Under the pieces are notes generated by a model. That model was not told the origin of the DNA and searched no databases. It was given only the letters and a program-made list of their open reading frames with translations. Shown piece by piece: positions 10,501 to 19,656 of a DNA stretch of 38,778 nucleotides. The position numbers and the translations under genes are program-made. Origin of the DNA: Pseudoneurospora amorphoporcata (taxonomy: Eukaryota; Ascomycota; Sordariomycetes; Sordariales; Sordariaceae); NCBI GenBank assembly GCA_033297205.1, contig MU859319.1, forward strand, positions 1-38,778. Direction: 5' to 3'. Each line of letters begins with the position of its first letter. Positions within the stretch are counted from its first letter, which is position 1.

Positions 10501-11039
10501 TCGAGATGCTGCTCGATAAGGGCGCTAACGTCAATGCACAAGGTGGAGGCTACGGCACGGCGCTCTATGCGGCCTCAGTAAAAAGCCACAAAGAGGTTGT
10601 CGAAATGCTGCTCGATAAGGGCGCCGACGTTAATGCACAAGGTGGAGGCTATGGCACGGCGCTCTATGCGGCCTCGGCACAAGGCCACAAAGAGGTCGTC
10701 GAGATGCTGCTCGGTAAAGGCGCCGACGTTAATGCACAAGGTGGACGCTACGGCACAGCGCTCCAGGCGGCCTCGGCACAAGGCCACAAAGAGGTCGTCG
10801 AGATGCTGCTCGATAAGAGCGCCGACGTTAATGTACAAGGCGGGTACTACGGCACGGCGCTCCAGGCGGCCTCGGTAGGAGGCTACAAAGAGATCGTCGA
10901 GATGCTGCTCGATAAGGGCGCTAACGTCAATGCACAAGGTGGAGGCTATGGCACGGCGTTCTATGCGGCCTCGGCACGAGGCCACAAAGAGGTCGTCGAG
11001 ATGCTGCTCGGTAAGGGCGCCGACAGAACCTTGAGATGA
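7505..11039 (+). CDS. NACHT-ankyrin NLR with one in-frame TAG
   Basis: Proposed join 7505-8173 + 8223-11039, with a 49-bp phase-0 intron (GTAGGT...GAGCAG); 1161 residues if the stop is read through. Residues ~30-105 are Pro/Ala/Ser-rich. Residues ~112-345 are a NACHT_N-type domain (DPWGQAYKIF...AQPYAALAWTGVSLLLP). The NACHT has Walker A GPGCGKS (427-433, nt 8832-8852), Walker B VVCILDALDEC (527-537) and the sensor LKFLITSRPY. Eight 33-residue ankyrin repeats fill 899-1161. Such proteins act in the cytosol as STAND receptors in fungal self/non-self recognition. Codon 347 (8592-8594) is TAG in the linker between NACHT_N and NACHT, so it would give a 346-residue N-terminal product unless read through or internally re-initiated. 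No other lesion is visible. ATG 7505 was chosen because the in-frame sequence upstream lacks an ATG. Confidence 0.85.
10248..11039 (+). repeat. Eight near-identical 99-bp ankyrin repeats
   Basis: Each unit reads G-x-Y-G-T-A-L-(Q/Y)-A-A-S then three variable residues, (Y/H)KEVVEMLLDKGA(D/N)VNAQG. Differences concentrate at the second residue (D,Y,G,G,G,R,Y,G), Q/Y, the ARG/AGG/VKS/AQG/VGG triplet, Y/H and D/N. The framework is nearly invariant, also at DNA level. Confidence 0.9.
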
Positions 11040-11390
11040 TGGCGGGCTAGGTATGCTGCGCGGCCGGAGCGCTTCCGACCTGGAGCTGACGGTCGGACCT
11101 GTTGTGATCCGGAGGTGCCGCCGTTCGAGCGAACTGACCGTGCAGGAGAACTTGTCTTGAGGCGCTTGCGTTGCGGCGCGCGGATATCATCGTCTTCCTC
11201 GTCCTGGTCTCTTTCACTAGCCCTAGCAGAATAGTAGACACCCTCGTCCTCCCTGTTGTTGCGCCGATGATGGCACAGATGGCGTCGAAAGCTGTCCTGG
11301 CCGTCGGATTGTTGCACAACTTCGTTTTTGTCTTTGGGATCGACCCTGGAGTTTCTAAGGGAACGATGGACCCCGTTGTGACGGACCTTT
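11040..11390. other. Unassigned region with a weak minus-strand frame
   Basis: A minus frame crossing 11317-11040 encodes an acidic/basic segment (RDQDEEDDDIRAPQRKRLK, nuclear-signal-like) but runs on into the antisense of the ankyrin repeats and has no recognised domain. It may be a gene end cut by the LINE insertion at 11391. Confidence 0.25.
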
Positions 11391-11546
11391 TTTGTTGTTG
11401 TTGTTGTTATTTTTAACGTCTACTTCCGCCTCCCGTAGGGCATGAGACGTGCCGCATCGGTGAATCTAGCGTACAAAATTAAGAGCAATGCCCTAACTGT
11501 CCACCAAAACCATTAATCCGAGGGCAAACCGAGGCTTATTGCCAGT
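11391..11546 (-). mobile_element. LINE 3' end, minus orientation, with internal deletion
   Basis: TTGTTGTTG...TTATTTTTAACGTCTAC... is the reverse complement of the LINE tail. It follows the family to CGAGGCTTATTGCCAGT but lacks ~35 bp after GCAATGCCCT relative to the copy ending at 3013. Confidence 0.75.
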
Positions 11547-11561
11547 AAATATTATGTGTTG

Positions 11562-11859
11562 TGTGACAAGGGCAGTATACTGGGCTTGGAACAAATGGTT
11601 CAATTCCGCTGATCATTTACTTTGGTCTCGAAGGCCTTGTTAATCTCCTCAACCTCCAGAGGAAGGCTGGACTTCCAGGCCTTCTTATGCCAAAGGGAAA
11701 CGGTACGTACTGAGGTACGTACCAAGCCTTATTCCCTGAGGCTTCAAGGTATCTATCTAGCGGTCTTCATACATGTGGATCTTCCTAAATGTTTTCAACC
11801 ATTCTCCTTCTTTCCTCTAGCACCGGCCTCCGTCCGGTCACCTTGCGTCTTGCTTGTTT
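11562..11859 (+). repeat. R1 dispersed repeat, copy A
   Basis: It begins TGTGACAAGGGC and contains CTTTGGTCTCGAAGGCCTTGTT, CTTATGCCAAAGGGAA and GTACGTACTGAGGTACGTACC, ending near CTTGCTTGTTT. It matches copies B (12400-12695, inverted), C (37094-37388, inverted) and D (38674 to window end). Most differences are transitions. No protein recognised; unlabelled family. Confidence 0.75.
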
Positions 11860-11945
11860 AGCTGTGATTGCTTTTCAGAAGTGTCATAGGGTTAGCTTGT
11901 AACATTGTTGCCCAGCAGCCACGTGGAGCTGCACATACGCGCGCA
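11860..11945. other. Short spacer
   Basis: Nothing recognised between R1 copy A and the promoter duplicate. Confidence 0.3.
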
Positions 11946-12053
11946 CGGGCTGGCCTGTCTGGGCTTTTGCCCGTATAGCCAGTCCTCCACGCACATCGCA
12001 CAACAACGCATATCTTACCATACCCCTAACGGTGCCCTCTCGCCCCGTAATAC
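11946..12053 (+). repeat. Second copy of the NLR promoter/leader
   Basis: GGCTGGCCTGTCTGGGC ... ATAGCCAGTCCTCCACGCAC ... CATATCTTACCATACCCC ... GGTGCCCTCTCGCCCCGT matches 7348-7471, minus a 17-bp CT-rich run, with several C/T and G/A differences. No NLR coding sequence follows. Confidence 0.8.
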
Positions 12054-12303
12054 GAGGGGAACCTCGTGATAATACTTAGCGCCATCGGCAGTTCCAGGGT
12101 TGGCTCGGTTAGCTTGACGGCGCGAGAGGGGTTCGGGTAGGTTGTGCCAGTGGCCAAGAGTCTGGCCGAGGTAAGGTTGAGTTTCGCGGCCTGTCACACG
12201 GACATTGCCCACAGTCCAGGGGTTAGGATCGCAAGACTCAACAGAGCCTCAACGCCTAGCATTAGCCTCAAGATGCTCAGTGGCCTCCGGCCACAACACC
12301 CAC

Positions 12304-12375
12304 CTCGGCCGGACCCTCGACCGGACCCGCGGCCAGACCCTCGGCTGGACCCACGGCCGGGCCCTCGGCCACGGT
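12304..12375. repeat. 12-bp tandem array, about six units
   Basis: Units of the form CTCGGCCGGACC with point changes. One plus frame reads (PDPR)n. No gene supported around it. Confidence 0.75.
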
Positions 12376-12399
12376 CATCCCAGACGCAACCACAGCCAA

Positions 12400-12695
12400 C
12401 CAAGCAAGAAGCAGGGCGCCCGGATGAATGACAGCGCCAAAAGGAAGATGGAGAATGGATGAAGGCATTCAGGAAGATCCACACGTATGCAGACTGCTAG
12501 ATAGATGTCTTGAAGCCTCAGGCGACAAGGCTTGATGCGTACCTCAAGTACGTACCGATTCCCTTTGGCATAAGAAGGTCTTGAAGCCCAACCTTCTCCT
12601 GGAGGTTAAGAAGATCAACAAGGCTTTCGAGACCAAAGTAGTTTATTAGCTGATTTGAACTACTGTTCCAAGCCCTGAATACAGCCCTTGTCACA
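12400..12695 (-). repeat. R1 dispersed repeat, copy B (inverted)
   Basis: Runs from CCAAGCAAGAAGCAGGGCGC to CAGCCCTTGTCACA. Inverted relative to copy A, ~540 bp away, so the two could pair. Confidence 0.75.
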
Positions 12696-12799
12696 AGGCC
12701 CGAGGCCGCCAGGCACTCATAAGGCTGATGCCAATCGTTGAGGTTCTGTTAAGCCTCGGAAACCCTAACCCAGAACTGTGGGCAAATGTCCGTGTGACA

Positions 12800-13375
12800 G
12801 ATGCATTCTTATCGCATTCACCGTGTTGTGCCATTGGCTGCATCTATTGATTGGACCTACTTCATTTCTGTATTTAACCATGCCCTCATTCGAGACTACT
12901 CTTCCTCCCTTTTACTCTTCATAGTTAATTATTTATTACATTCGTCAGATTAAGTAGCGTCATGGCATGGCTGGACAGGGCACCATAACACATCGGATGG
13001 AATGAAGCTCATGTCCTTATCGATTAGACCGTACGGAAAAGGAAGGCAGGAACGAGTGGCAGTTCTGATTTATATGTCTAGAACCGTGATACCCTCGTTT
13101 GACAGCTTCCTTTTCCTCCTTACACTTAATATTACTTTGATTTCTGGCTTCTAGCCTTGCAGCTTATCTCTCGTAGGATCACGCTTTCACAGCCATAATT
13201 AAATATATTAATGCAGCCAATGGTATTAAACGGAGGGTAGCGCTAAGCATGCACCCAATCAGGAGGCGCCTTAGCGTGCGCATAGACCAAGCCATGACAC
13301 TTTACACAGGAATAATACTATTGCTTTTGCATTAATAACAGAGTTATTCTTTGAGGCAAAAGCAGTCCATATCAT
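12800..13375. other. Intergenic, nothing recognised
   Basis: AT-rich stretch without a credible open frame; ends at a LINE tail. Confidence 0.5.
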
Positions 13376-13895
13376 GTTGTTGTTGTTATTGTTATTTTTA
13401 ACGTCTACTTCCGCCTCCCATAGGGCATGAGACGTGCCATAGCGGTGAGTCTAGTATACAAAAATAAGAGCAGTGCCCTGACACGCCCTATGGCGCCCAG
13501 TGTCCCTATTCCATCCACCAAACTGTGACGGCCGACGCGATACGAAACTACGTGCGGTTCGAAACAACTATATAAGACCACTTGAATATCGAATCTTCCA
13601 GCTTCGATTACTTGTATCCTTTTGCGAGGACACGGGCTGGTTAGTGTAGTGGTCTGCCACCGCCGTGACACAAACCAGTAATCCGAGGGCAAACCGAGGC
13701 CTATAACCAGTGTGTCTCACGTGCTGCCCATAGCGTAAATGCGGCCCAGCACCTCCATCAACCGCCCTGTGGACGAGCCAGCGATGTGGCGAAATCCGTA
13801 CAGACAAAGAAAAGACAAAAGAAAAAGGGGAAACCAACAACACTCTACTCCTCACCGCTCTCTCCCTCGCTTCGGTCGTCCACGCGGACGAGGTC
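13376..13895 (-). mobile_element. LINE 3' end, minus orientation, containing a nested solo LTR
   Basis: The reverse complement of the LINE 3' UTR and tail, closely matching 2690-3000. It includes the end of ORF2 (DDRSEGESGEE then TAG; the other copy has DDSEGESGEE). Upstream of ~13895 the similarity fades; the exact 5' break is uncertain. The element is interrupted by 13524-13670. Confidence 0.8.
13524..13670. mobile_element. Solo LTR (147 bp) with 5-bp target duplication CAAAC
   Basis: The insert begins TGTGACGGC and ends GCCGTGACA (8 of 9 bp inverted), with a TATATAAG box at ~13570. CAAAC flanks both sides (13519-13523 and 13671-13675). The uninterrupted LINE copy (near 2860) has CCACCAAACCAG here, showing the empty site. 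Confidence 0.85.
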
Positions 13896-13929
13896 TACAA
13901 AACCCTCAACATATGTCCGTATTGTGAAG

Positions 13930-15634
13930 GAAGGACAAAGTCTAGGCCAGTTGAAAAGTGCTTTCCGGCGGACACGAGCGACAACTAGCGTATGTTTGAG
14001 GCGATCCAGCCTCGGGAATCTGATGTGGGAATCTGGGGTGGGATTGTTATGTTGGTACAATATCAGGGGGGTTTCTGAGTCCTCGGGGATGCTTGCTTAC
14101 CTTAATGACTTGAATAACTGAAGAAAAGAAAAATGGTGTTCTTGGCAAAAGGTCACAAGTCGAGATATCGCCGTCTTTTCTTGTCTTAAATACTACTGAA
14201 GTCTCAAAAGCTAGACTGGAAAAAGAAAAGCCTGACAGGGGTAACTGGTAATCGATACCATCAAGATTCGCGGTTTAACCCCTTGCAAATGATAAAAGAT
14301 GCACAGAAAGTGTCCAGGAGGCAGTGCAACAGGACCCCCTGGTACCTTAACCGGGACGACATCGAATCACGAGCCACTTACCGTTTGGGCGAGCCCCGCA
14401 ATTTCTGGGAAAGGTGACTGTCATTACGTGAGCTTTTCCGTCACCCAATTTCAGCATTTCTATTCCCAACAAAGAAGACTTTACCAAACCGAGTTGATTG
14501 TGCGAACCTGCGGTGGACCTCACTGCATATATCAAGATTCAAGAATGAAGCGTTACCAAACGGTGATAACGCATCCTCGACTATCTCAAACCCTTCAGTT
14601 CCTATCGATCATTCCGCCGCCCTTCAGTGAAGACGGACAGCCTCTCGGCTCTGGCCAATCAGGTCTCCAGTGCAGATTGTTCGGGGCAAGCACGACTGAA
14701 CGATGTACCAAAGAGGGCCCTGGCAGAAGTGACAGAGCTTGGGAGCTTACCTGGTAAAGAGGGATTCAAACGATGCAAAAGCCCATCGGGACTCGCCGAC
14801 GTCATATGAGTGACGAGAGCTTCGAGTTCCGAGAAGCCTGACTTGATTGAGACTCCCATCTCGCATCGGCTCACACACCAAAATGGAATATTTCGGTGGG
14901 GTAAAACATTCCATTGTTACAGGGTGCATCCCATTGTGTTCAGCCCTAAATTCAGGGGCATGCGTACTGTATGGAGCACCAGCATGCCCATCGATGCAAC
15001 TTCGAGTGCCGGCCCCTTCAGATGCATGCAATCTGGAAGACAGGAAGAGAAGCATTAAGGTACCGGTACCGTGTGATCATTCTTGGGATCTGGAAGGGTG
15101 TGCCTGTTTAACCAAATCCAGCATTGCAGTCTGCTGAGATGTTACTGCTTCGAATCATGCATCACATAAAATCGCGGGTAAGTACTCCCGCCCCTTTAAA
15201 GTCTCGATGTCCCAGGACAAGAAACAACGCCCGTGTTACTAATTCTTGTTGCATCGGTGATATTGCTATACATGTTTTATCTCTGATGTGAACGATACAT
15301 TTTGAATAACTGAAGTGCTTCAATATGAGTTATACCGAACATTAGAACCCGTTGAATATATTCGCCGCAATTATCCTACTCTATTATTATATTGTCTTTT
15401 TTTTGCTTTATATACACCGTTTTATACGATCTATCCAGCTATACGTCATATAGAGATCCCTAAGCCGATTACAAAGTGGTAGAGTATCAGCGTGAGAAAA
15501 AAGAAACTATTAAAAAAAGGAATTGAGAAAAGCTAGTGCTCGCTCCGTAATGACAGCATGCGTGCCGTAAACTCTAGTAATAAAACAGTTGCCTCGAAGG
15601 AGACAAGAGAATGTTGAAGGCGGTCGATAGAAAG
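13930..15634. other. Non-coding or unrecognised 1.7 kb
   Basis: A 152-codon plus frame at 14299-14757 is the longest open frame but resembles nothing I know and has no gene-like context. The AT-rich part (15240-15560) probably includes the 3' flank of the SesA-type gene. Confidence 0.45.
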
Positions 15635-16336
15635 TCATTGTTTAAAGGTTCGGGCCATTGCTGAATGCCACCGGACCAGGGAAGGCCCGGGAGGTTGGAT
15701 CCGGTCCGCCTGTATCGCTGTTGCCTCTGACGTTGCGAGCGCTTGGATGCGAGTGTCGAAAGTTTGTCCTGCGGCTACATCTTGAGATGAACGGACGTGG
15801 CGCAGGTACGACAGTGGTAGTGATGGAAGGCCCGGAACGCCTAGTTCCCTTTCAGTTGTGTCCTTGATCTGGTCTCGGGTGGCAGGGCTGAGGATGCGGT
15901 TGTAGGCCAGCAGCTTGATATCTTGCCGCACACCCTTCATGAGATATTCCACCTTTTTACCTCTGTTGAAGGTAAAGCTGACGGCTGAAGTGAATCTGGA
16001 AAATCGTTGGCGAAATGATGGCTGCGTCTTCGTGTCCTTTTGTGGCCGCGGAATAATTGCCGAAAATATTTTATCCAGCGAAGAGATCTTGGCTTCGCAA
16101 GACCTGAGAATCTCCTTCATCGCTTGGTAGGATTTAGGATTGGGGTTGCGGCGGTGTTCGTCTACATCGTTTCGGACGGTTTCGAGGGTATCTTTGACAA
16201 AGTGAAATTGAGCCAGGGCGTACTTGACGACATCGGGAAGGCCATTGATGTCTTGATAGGCGTCGTAAAGATCTATAGCTGCGCTGACGATGGAGATGAT
16301 GGTTGAAAGGAGTGAAACTACTTCGACGGCAGACAT
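15635..16336 (-). CDS. Standalone SesA-type (NLR effector) domain protein
   Basis: 233 residues from ATG 16336, single exon, no lesion. Residues 1-140 (MSAVEVVSLLSTIISIVSAA, then LYDAYQDINGLPDVVKYALAQFHFV, then KVEYLMKGVRQDIKLL) have the pattern of the SesA domain (PF17107 type) found at the N-terminus of fungal NACHT proteins: a helical, HeLo-like domain starting with a hydrophobic helix. There is no NACHT or P-loop. The C-terminal ~45 residues (GQTFDTRIQA...ADRIQPPGPSLVRWHSAMARTF) resemble a conserved tail I recall on related fungal proteins (GxxFExxxx...GDxIxARxVxxGxxSxxWxGQMSDxS); it could be a signalling motif. The open frame extends upstream to 16453, but the ATG at 16336 starts the domain. 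Likely membrane-targeting or cytosolic; function inferred only. Confidence 0.7.
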   Translation of the reverse strand: MSAVEVVSLLSTIISIVSAAIDLYDAYQDINGLPDVVKYALAQFHFVKDTLETVRNDVDEHRRNPNPKSYQAMKEILRSCEAKISSLDKIFSAIIPRPQKDTKTQPSFRQRFSRFTSAVSFTFNRGKKVEYLMKGVRQDIKLLAYNRILSPATRDQIKDTTERELGVPGLPSLPLSYLRHVRSSQDVAAGQTFDTRIQALATSEATAIQADRIQPPGPSLVRWHSAMARTFKQ

Positions 16337-16572
16337 GGTGCGGACGGGAGGTAAGGTACGTAGGTCCCGAGGATGTATGCTATTGAATGGGATTATCCCG
16401 GTGGTAGGCCTGATAAGGGAACGAGTGTTAAGCACGGTCCCTGTACGCCACAAAGACTATCACCACCGTTGAGGACAGGTGCATGGTTGTTTGATACACC
16501 CAGCATTAACGAAGTGCTGGTTCGAGCTGGGACCCGTTTCCTGTGTAACATGCCATTTGCTGCGAGACTGAG

Positions 16573-17079
16573 AGACCGTCAAAGCTGCTGGCCGCTGCAT
16601 TCCAGGTACACTTCAGTGAGTGCGCATCGGCCCGCCGTGCCCTGCTGCTTCTCGGCGCCAAGTGGTTCGACAGCGACGCCCGAAGGGCTTTCGTCTTCGG
16701 TCTGATGGACGATGACGACAGGGACTTCACAGCTGCCAGGACAGGCCAGCAACCGCCGCCTACCGCCATGGAGAGGAGGTAGGTAGCGGTCGCCTATCCG
16801 GACGGACGGGACCCGGAGGGGGGCGGGGGCCTGTGGGTCGCCGAGTTTGACACGGTCATTTACGGATTCCAGGAGAAGGAGAATTTGACCCCCGGGAATG
16901 TGGCACAGGTCCAGCTAGCAAGGAACATGGGCGAGAAAGTGGAGATTCTGAAGCGAATGCGCGGTAAATTCTATGCTAGTCTGGAGGAATATGGGCACGG
17001 GGACGGGAAGGCGTGTATAAATAGCTGGGCGACCAAGACAACGGGCGAGTTTGGGCCGCTCGTAAAGACTGATGGATGA
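16573..17079 (+). pseudogene. Remnant of an uncharacterised fungal gene
   Basis: One frame is clearly protein-like from ~16573 to the TGA at 17077-17079: ARRALLLLGAKWFDSDARRAFVFGLMDDDD, then YPDGRDPEGGGGLWVAEFDTVIYGF and VQLARNMGEKVEILKRMRGKFYASLEEYG, ending WATKTTGEFGPL. One TAG at 16780-16782 interrupts it. The frame is closed upstream by TAA at 16546, so the N-terminus is missing or on another exon. It resembles fungal hypothetical proteins with a WVAEFDT and LARxMxEKxEIL pattern; no function known to me. Confidence 0.5.
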
Positions 17080-17813
17080 TTGTATGGTATCTGGGGCGTT
17101 AACTGTAGCCATCTCTGTCTCAATGTGCAGCTCGAAAAAAGAATGTCAGGCGTGGGGCATACTCCTTCGACCCCGGCTCCCTCTCTAACCGCCAGCCGGT
17201 GTCCCGGTTCCAGTCCTCACTCGACCATCGACTTTCCGGCTGGAAGTCAACGTTGCTTTCACCCTGCGCAGCTTATAGACATATCACACCGATACTATTG
17301 GAATGTTCAAATACACGTGGACAATCTGATATAAGCCTGACTGCGTTTAGGACAGTGCTTCTCGTATCGAACACCGGCTTCAGAATCTCGCAGAGCTCGA
17401 GGGAGACTACTAGAGGACTATTATGCCGAATTGGGACAATATGTGCCCCCATTTATCGTACGCCATGCCCAAAGAGTGGCCATATTAGGTACGGTACTTA
17501 CATATAGGAACCGAACTATCAACTGATCAAGCTAACGGATACAATATGCCTCCTTCAGGACATGATGTACAGAAACCGTCGCATCAAGTAAACATGATGG
17601 ATCTCTTTGAAAAGTCTAAGCAAAGTAACCCAGCCCCTATAAGCCTGCCGGCTGTGTTGATGGCAGCGTCTTGTCAACAGGTATATATACCTCACTTCCC
17701 GGTGATGTTTCGCTGGAAAGGAGAGAGAAAATAATAACGGCCAGTTACGAACCTCCGCCAAACCGGCTTCTCTACTCCTTCTCTAACTGCATCGCGTTTG
17801 CTCCTTGCCCACG
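17080..17813. other. Intergenic; probable promoter side of the next gene
   Basis: No gene recognised. CT-rich runs at 17750-17800 precede the ATG at 17814. Confidence 0.4.
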
Positions 17814-19420
17814 ATGGCGCGCAGAGACGTCTTTTCACGTCTCGGCGTCTAGGCCTCCTTACTTTTGCTGCTCCTTCTATCGTCGTCCGTCTCTGCCGCC
17901 CCCTACAATGTCAGTGACTCCGACCCGCACCCACTGCACTTCCGTTTCAGCGTCGACGACCCAGACCCTCCACCCATCACTCGACGCCAGACATCATCCA
18001 AGCCATTTCTACTTCGAATAATGCCCCTAGGAGCATCCATTACGGCGGGATACGGCACCAACCCTCAAAACGGCTACCGCAAACCTCTCAGAGACCAGCT
18101 GAGATGGCGTGGCTGGCCAGTCAACATGGTTGGCAGCCTGACAGACGGCGACCCGGTCAAATTTCACAACCGTCAGCACGAAGGGCACAAGGGATACGTA
18201 GTCGACCAGATGACCAAGGTGGCGGACAACACTATATACCGGCAGCCTAACGTCGTATTGATTAATTGTGGCACGAATGACGCAGATACTAGCACTAACC
18301 ACCAGGTATTAACTACTCCCACTTCCAAAGACACCGTCCCCCTGAACCCTCACTGACCTACTTCAGGTTGTTGCAAGCACAGGGGAGCGCATGAGAGGCG
18401 TCCTGAACCATCTCTTCGACAAGATCGGAAATGTTACCATCGTCCTATCGACCCTTCTACCGCGCAAGGATGGGTATAACGACAACGTGAACAGCATCAA
18501 CACGCAATATCGCGCACTGTTCCAAGAATTCGCCGCGGCGGGCCGGAAAATCGTCTTGGCCGAGTTCAACGACGGCTTTCTCGATCTCCAGACGGACTAC
18601 TTCGACAACATCCACCCCAACGAGAGAGGAGCCGCCAAGCTGGCGGCCGTATGGGACCAGGCCATTCTCAAGGCAGAGACCCAGGGCTTCCTGTCCAAGC
18701 CTACCGATACGGGGATCCCCGACGACGGTTCTGCGGCGGGCACCACCGGCTCTACTACGTGCGATGTCGTTCGTGGGGCAGGGCTGCGTGGTCCCGTCAA
18801 GGCTCAGCAAGGATTTGGTGCCGACGACGGAACGTACAATCACGCCGACGGATCCCCCAAGTTTCTGGACACGGGCACTGTAGTGTTCCCGGCTCCAATC
18901 AACTCCGCGACAGGTTCGTTTGCGTTTGCTCAGCTGGTCAATGTCAACAACGTCGATCCGGGCGGCGAAAGAGACGAGCTGGTGTGGTGCACCGACACGG
19001 GGCCTGGACAGGTCCCCGGACCTTGTTTCATGCTCCTCAACGTTGCCGGCGCCTTTTCCCAGACCAGCGGCCTGCTCAAGTTCGACCCCGGCTTGGAGTG
19101 CCTGGCGCGGGAAATCCGCTGGGGCGATGTCAATGGCGATGGTCTCGACGACTTCATTTGCATCAACTTGCCAGGAAACATGTATGTGGCGCTGAACCGA
19201 GGCGGCAATCCCCCCAGGTTCGAGGCTGCGGCCAACGGAGGCCTGATACGAGTGGCCGAGCCGTGGTGCGCCCAAGACCGGGTCCGTCTCGGCGACATGG
19301 ACGGAGACGGTCGCTTGGATTACTGTTGCATTGACCTTAGCGGTGATATATATTGCTGGCGCAATGGCGGCGTTGGTGACACTCCCACAGAGGCGGACGG
19401 GGGTTATTGGCAAGGCTTGG
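17814..19420 (+). pseudogene. Secreted SGNH hydrolase with FG-GAP repeats, 5' part
   Basis: ATG 17814 opens a signal peptide (MARRDVFSRLGV, stop, ASLLLLLLLSSSVSA) broken by TAG at 17850-17852. The SGNH fold follows: block I PLGASITAG (Ser codon 18036), block III CGTNDAD (Asn codon 18276) and block V DNIHP (Asp 18604, His 18613), so the catalytic set is intact. A 61-bp phase-0 intron spans 18306-18366 (GTATTA...CTTCAG with CTGAC). From ~19120 two FG-GAP/VCBS calcium-binding motifs appear (GDVNGDGLDDFICI, GDMDGDGRLDYCCI). Coding then runs into a solo LTR at 19421; the frame resumes exactly at 19657. Esterase/lipase-like extracellular activity is inferred from the family. Confidence 0.8.
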
Positions 19421-19656
19421 TGTGAGAAGATTCTGGGCGTTTGCTGCACAGACCGCTAGTCCTTTGCGCTGCAGGGCTCTTTGCCCTGCACCCTTCTTTG
19501 ACAGCGGATCTGGCACCTCCCAGAATCCCCTCCTTTGCAGACCTTCCTCCTCTTTGTATCACCAGCTCTATATAGCTGGTGATCCTCTCCAGCTTCAGTT
19601 AGCTGGATCCCTCAATACATCATCATCATTCCCATCATTTCGTGATCCATCTCATA
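19421..19656. mobile_element. Solo LTR (236 bp) inside an exon, target duplication CTTGG
   Basis: Begins TGTGAGA and ends TCTCATA (inverted with one C-to-T change). CTTGG flanks it at 19416-19420 and 19657-19661. Removing it with one CTTGG restores the reading frame without shift. Inside are three hairpins: 19470-19490 (TGCAGGGC/GCCCTGCA), 19558-19583 (ATCACCAGCT/AGCTGGTGAT around CTATAT) and ~19587-19606 (TCCAGCT/AGCTGGA). Confidence 0.85.

Larger units (their letters stand above)
12192..12799. mobile_element. 608-bp unit with ~80-bp terminal inverted repeats
   Basis: The left arm from 12192 (TGTCACACGGACATTGCCCA...) and the right arm ending 12799 (...GGGCAAATGTCCGTGTGACA) are inverted copies over about 80 bp at roughly 75-80% identity by eye. 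The outermost 14 bp match exactly. Inside are a 12-bp tandem array and R1 copy B. No matching target duplication. It is either a MITE-like element carrying R1 or two inverted remnants. Confidence 0.5.

Noticed and set aside
10188..10985. Minus-strand repeats open opposite the ankyrin array
   Set aside because: Mirror of the 99-bp repeats, not a separate gene.
10248..11039. Possible CRISPR-like array
   Set aside because: Regular 99-bp units are coding ankyrin repeats without repeat-spacer structure; the host is a eukaryote.
14299..14757. 152-codon plus-strand frame
   Set aside because: Composition and content not convincingly protein-like; no family.
18457..19449. 330-codon minus-strand open frame
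   Set aside because: Antisense of the SGNH/FG-GAP exon in GC-rich coding sequence.
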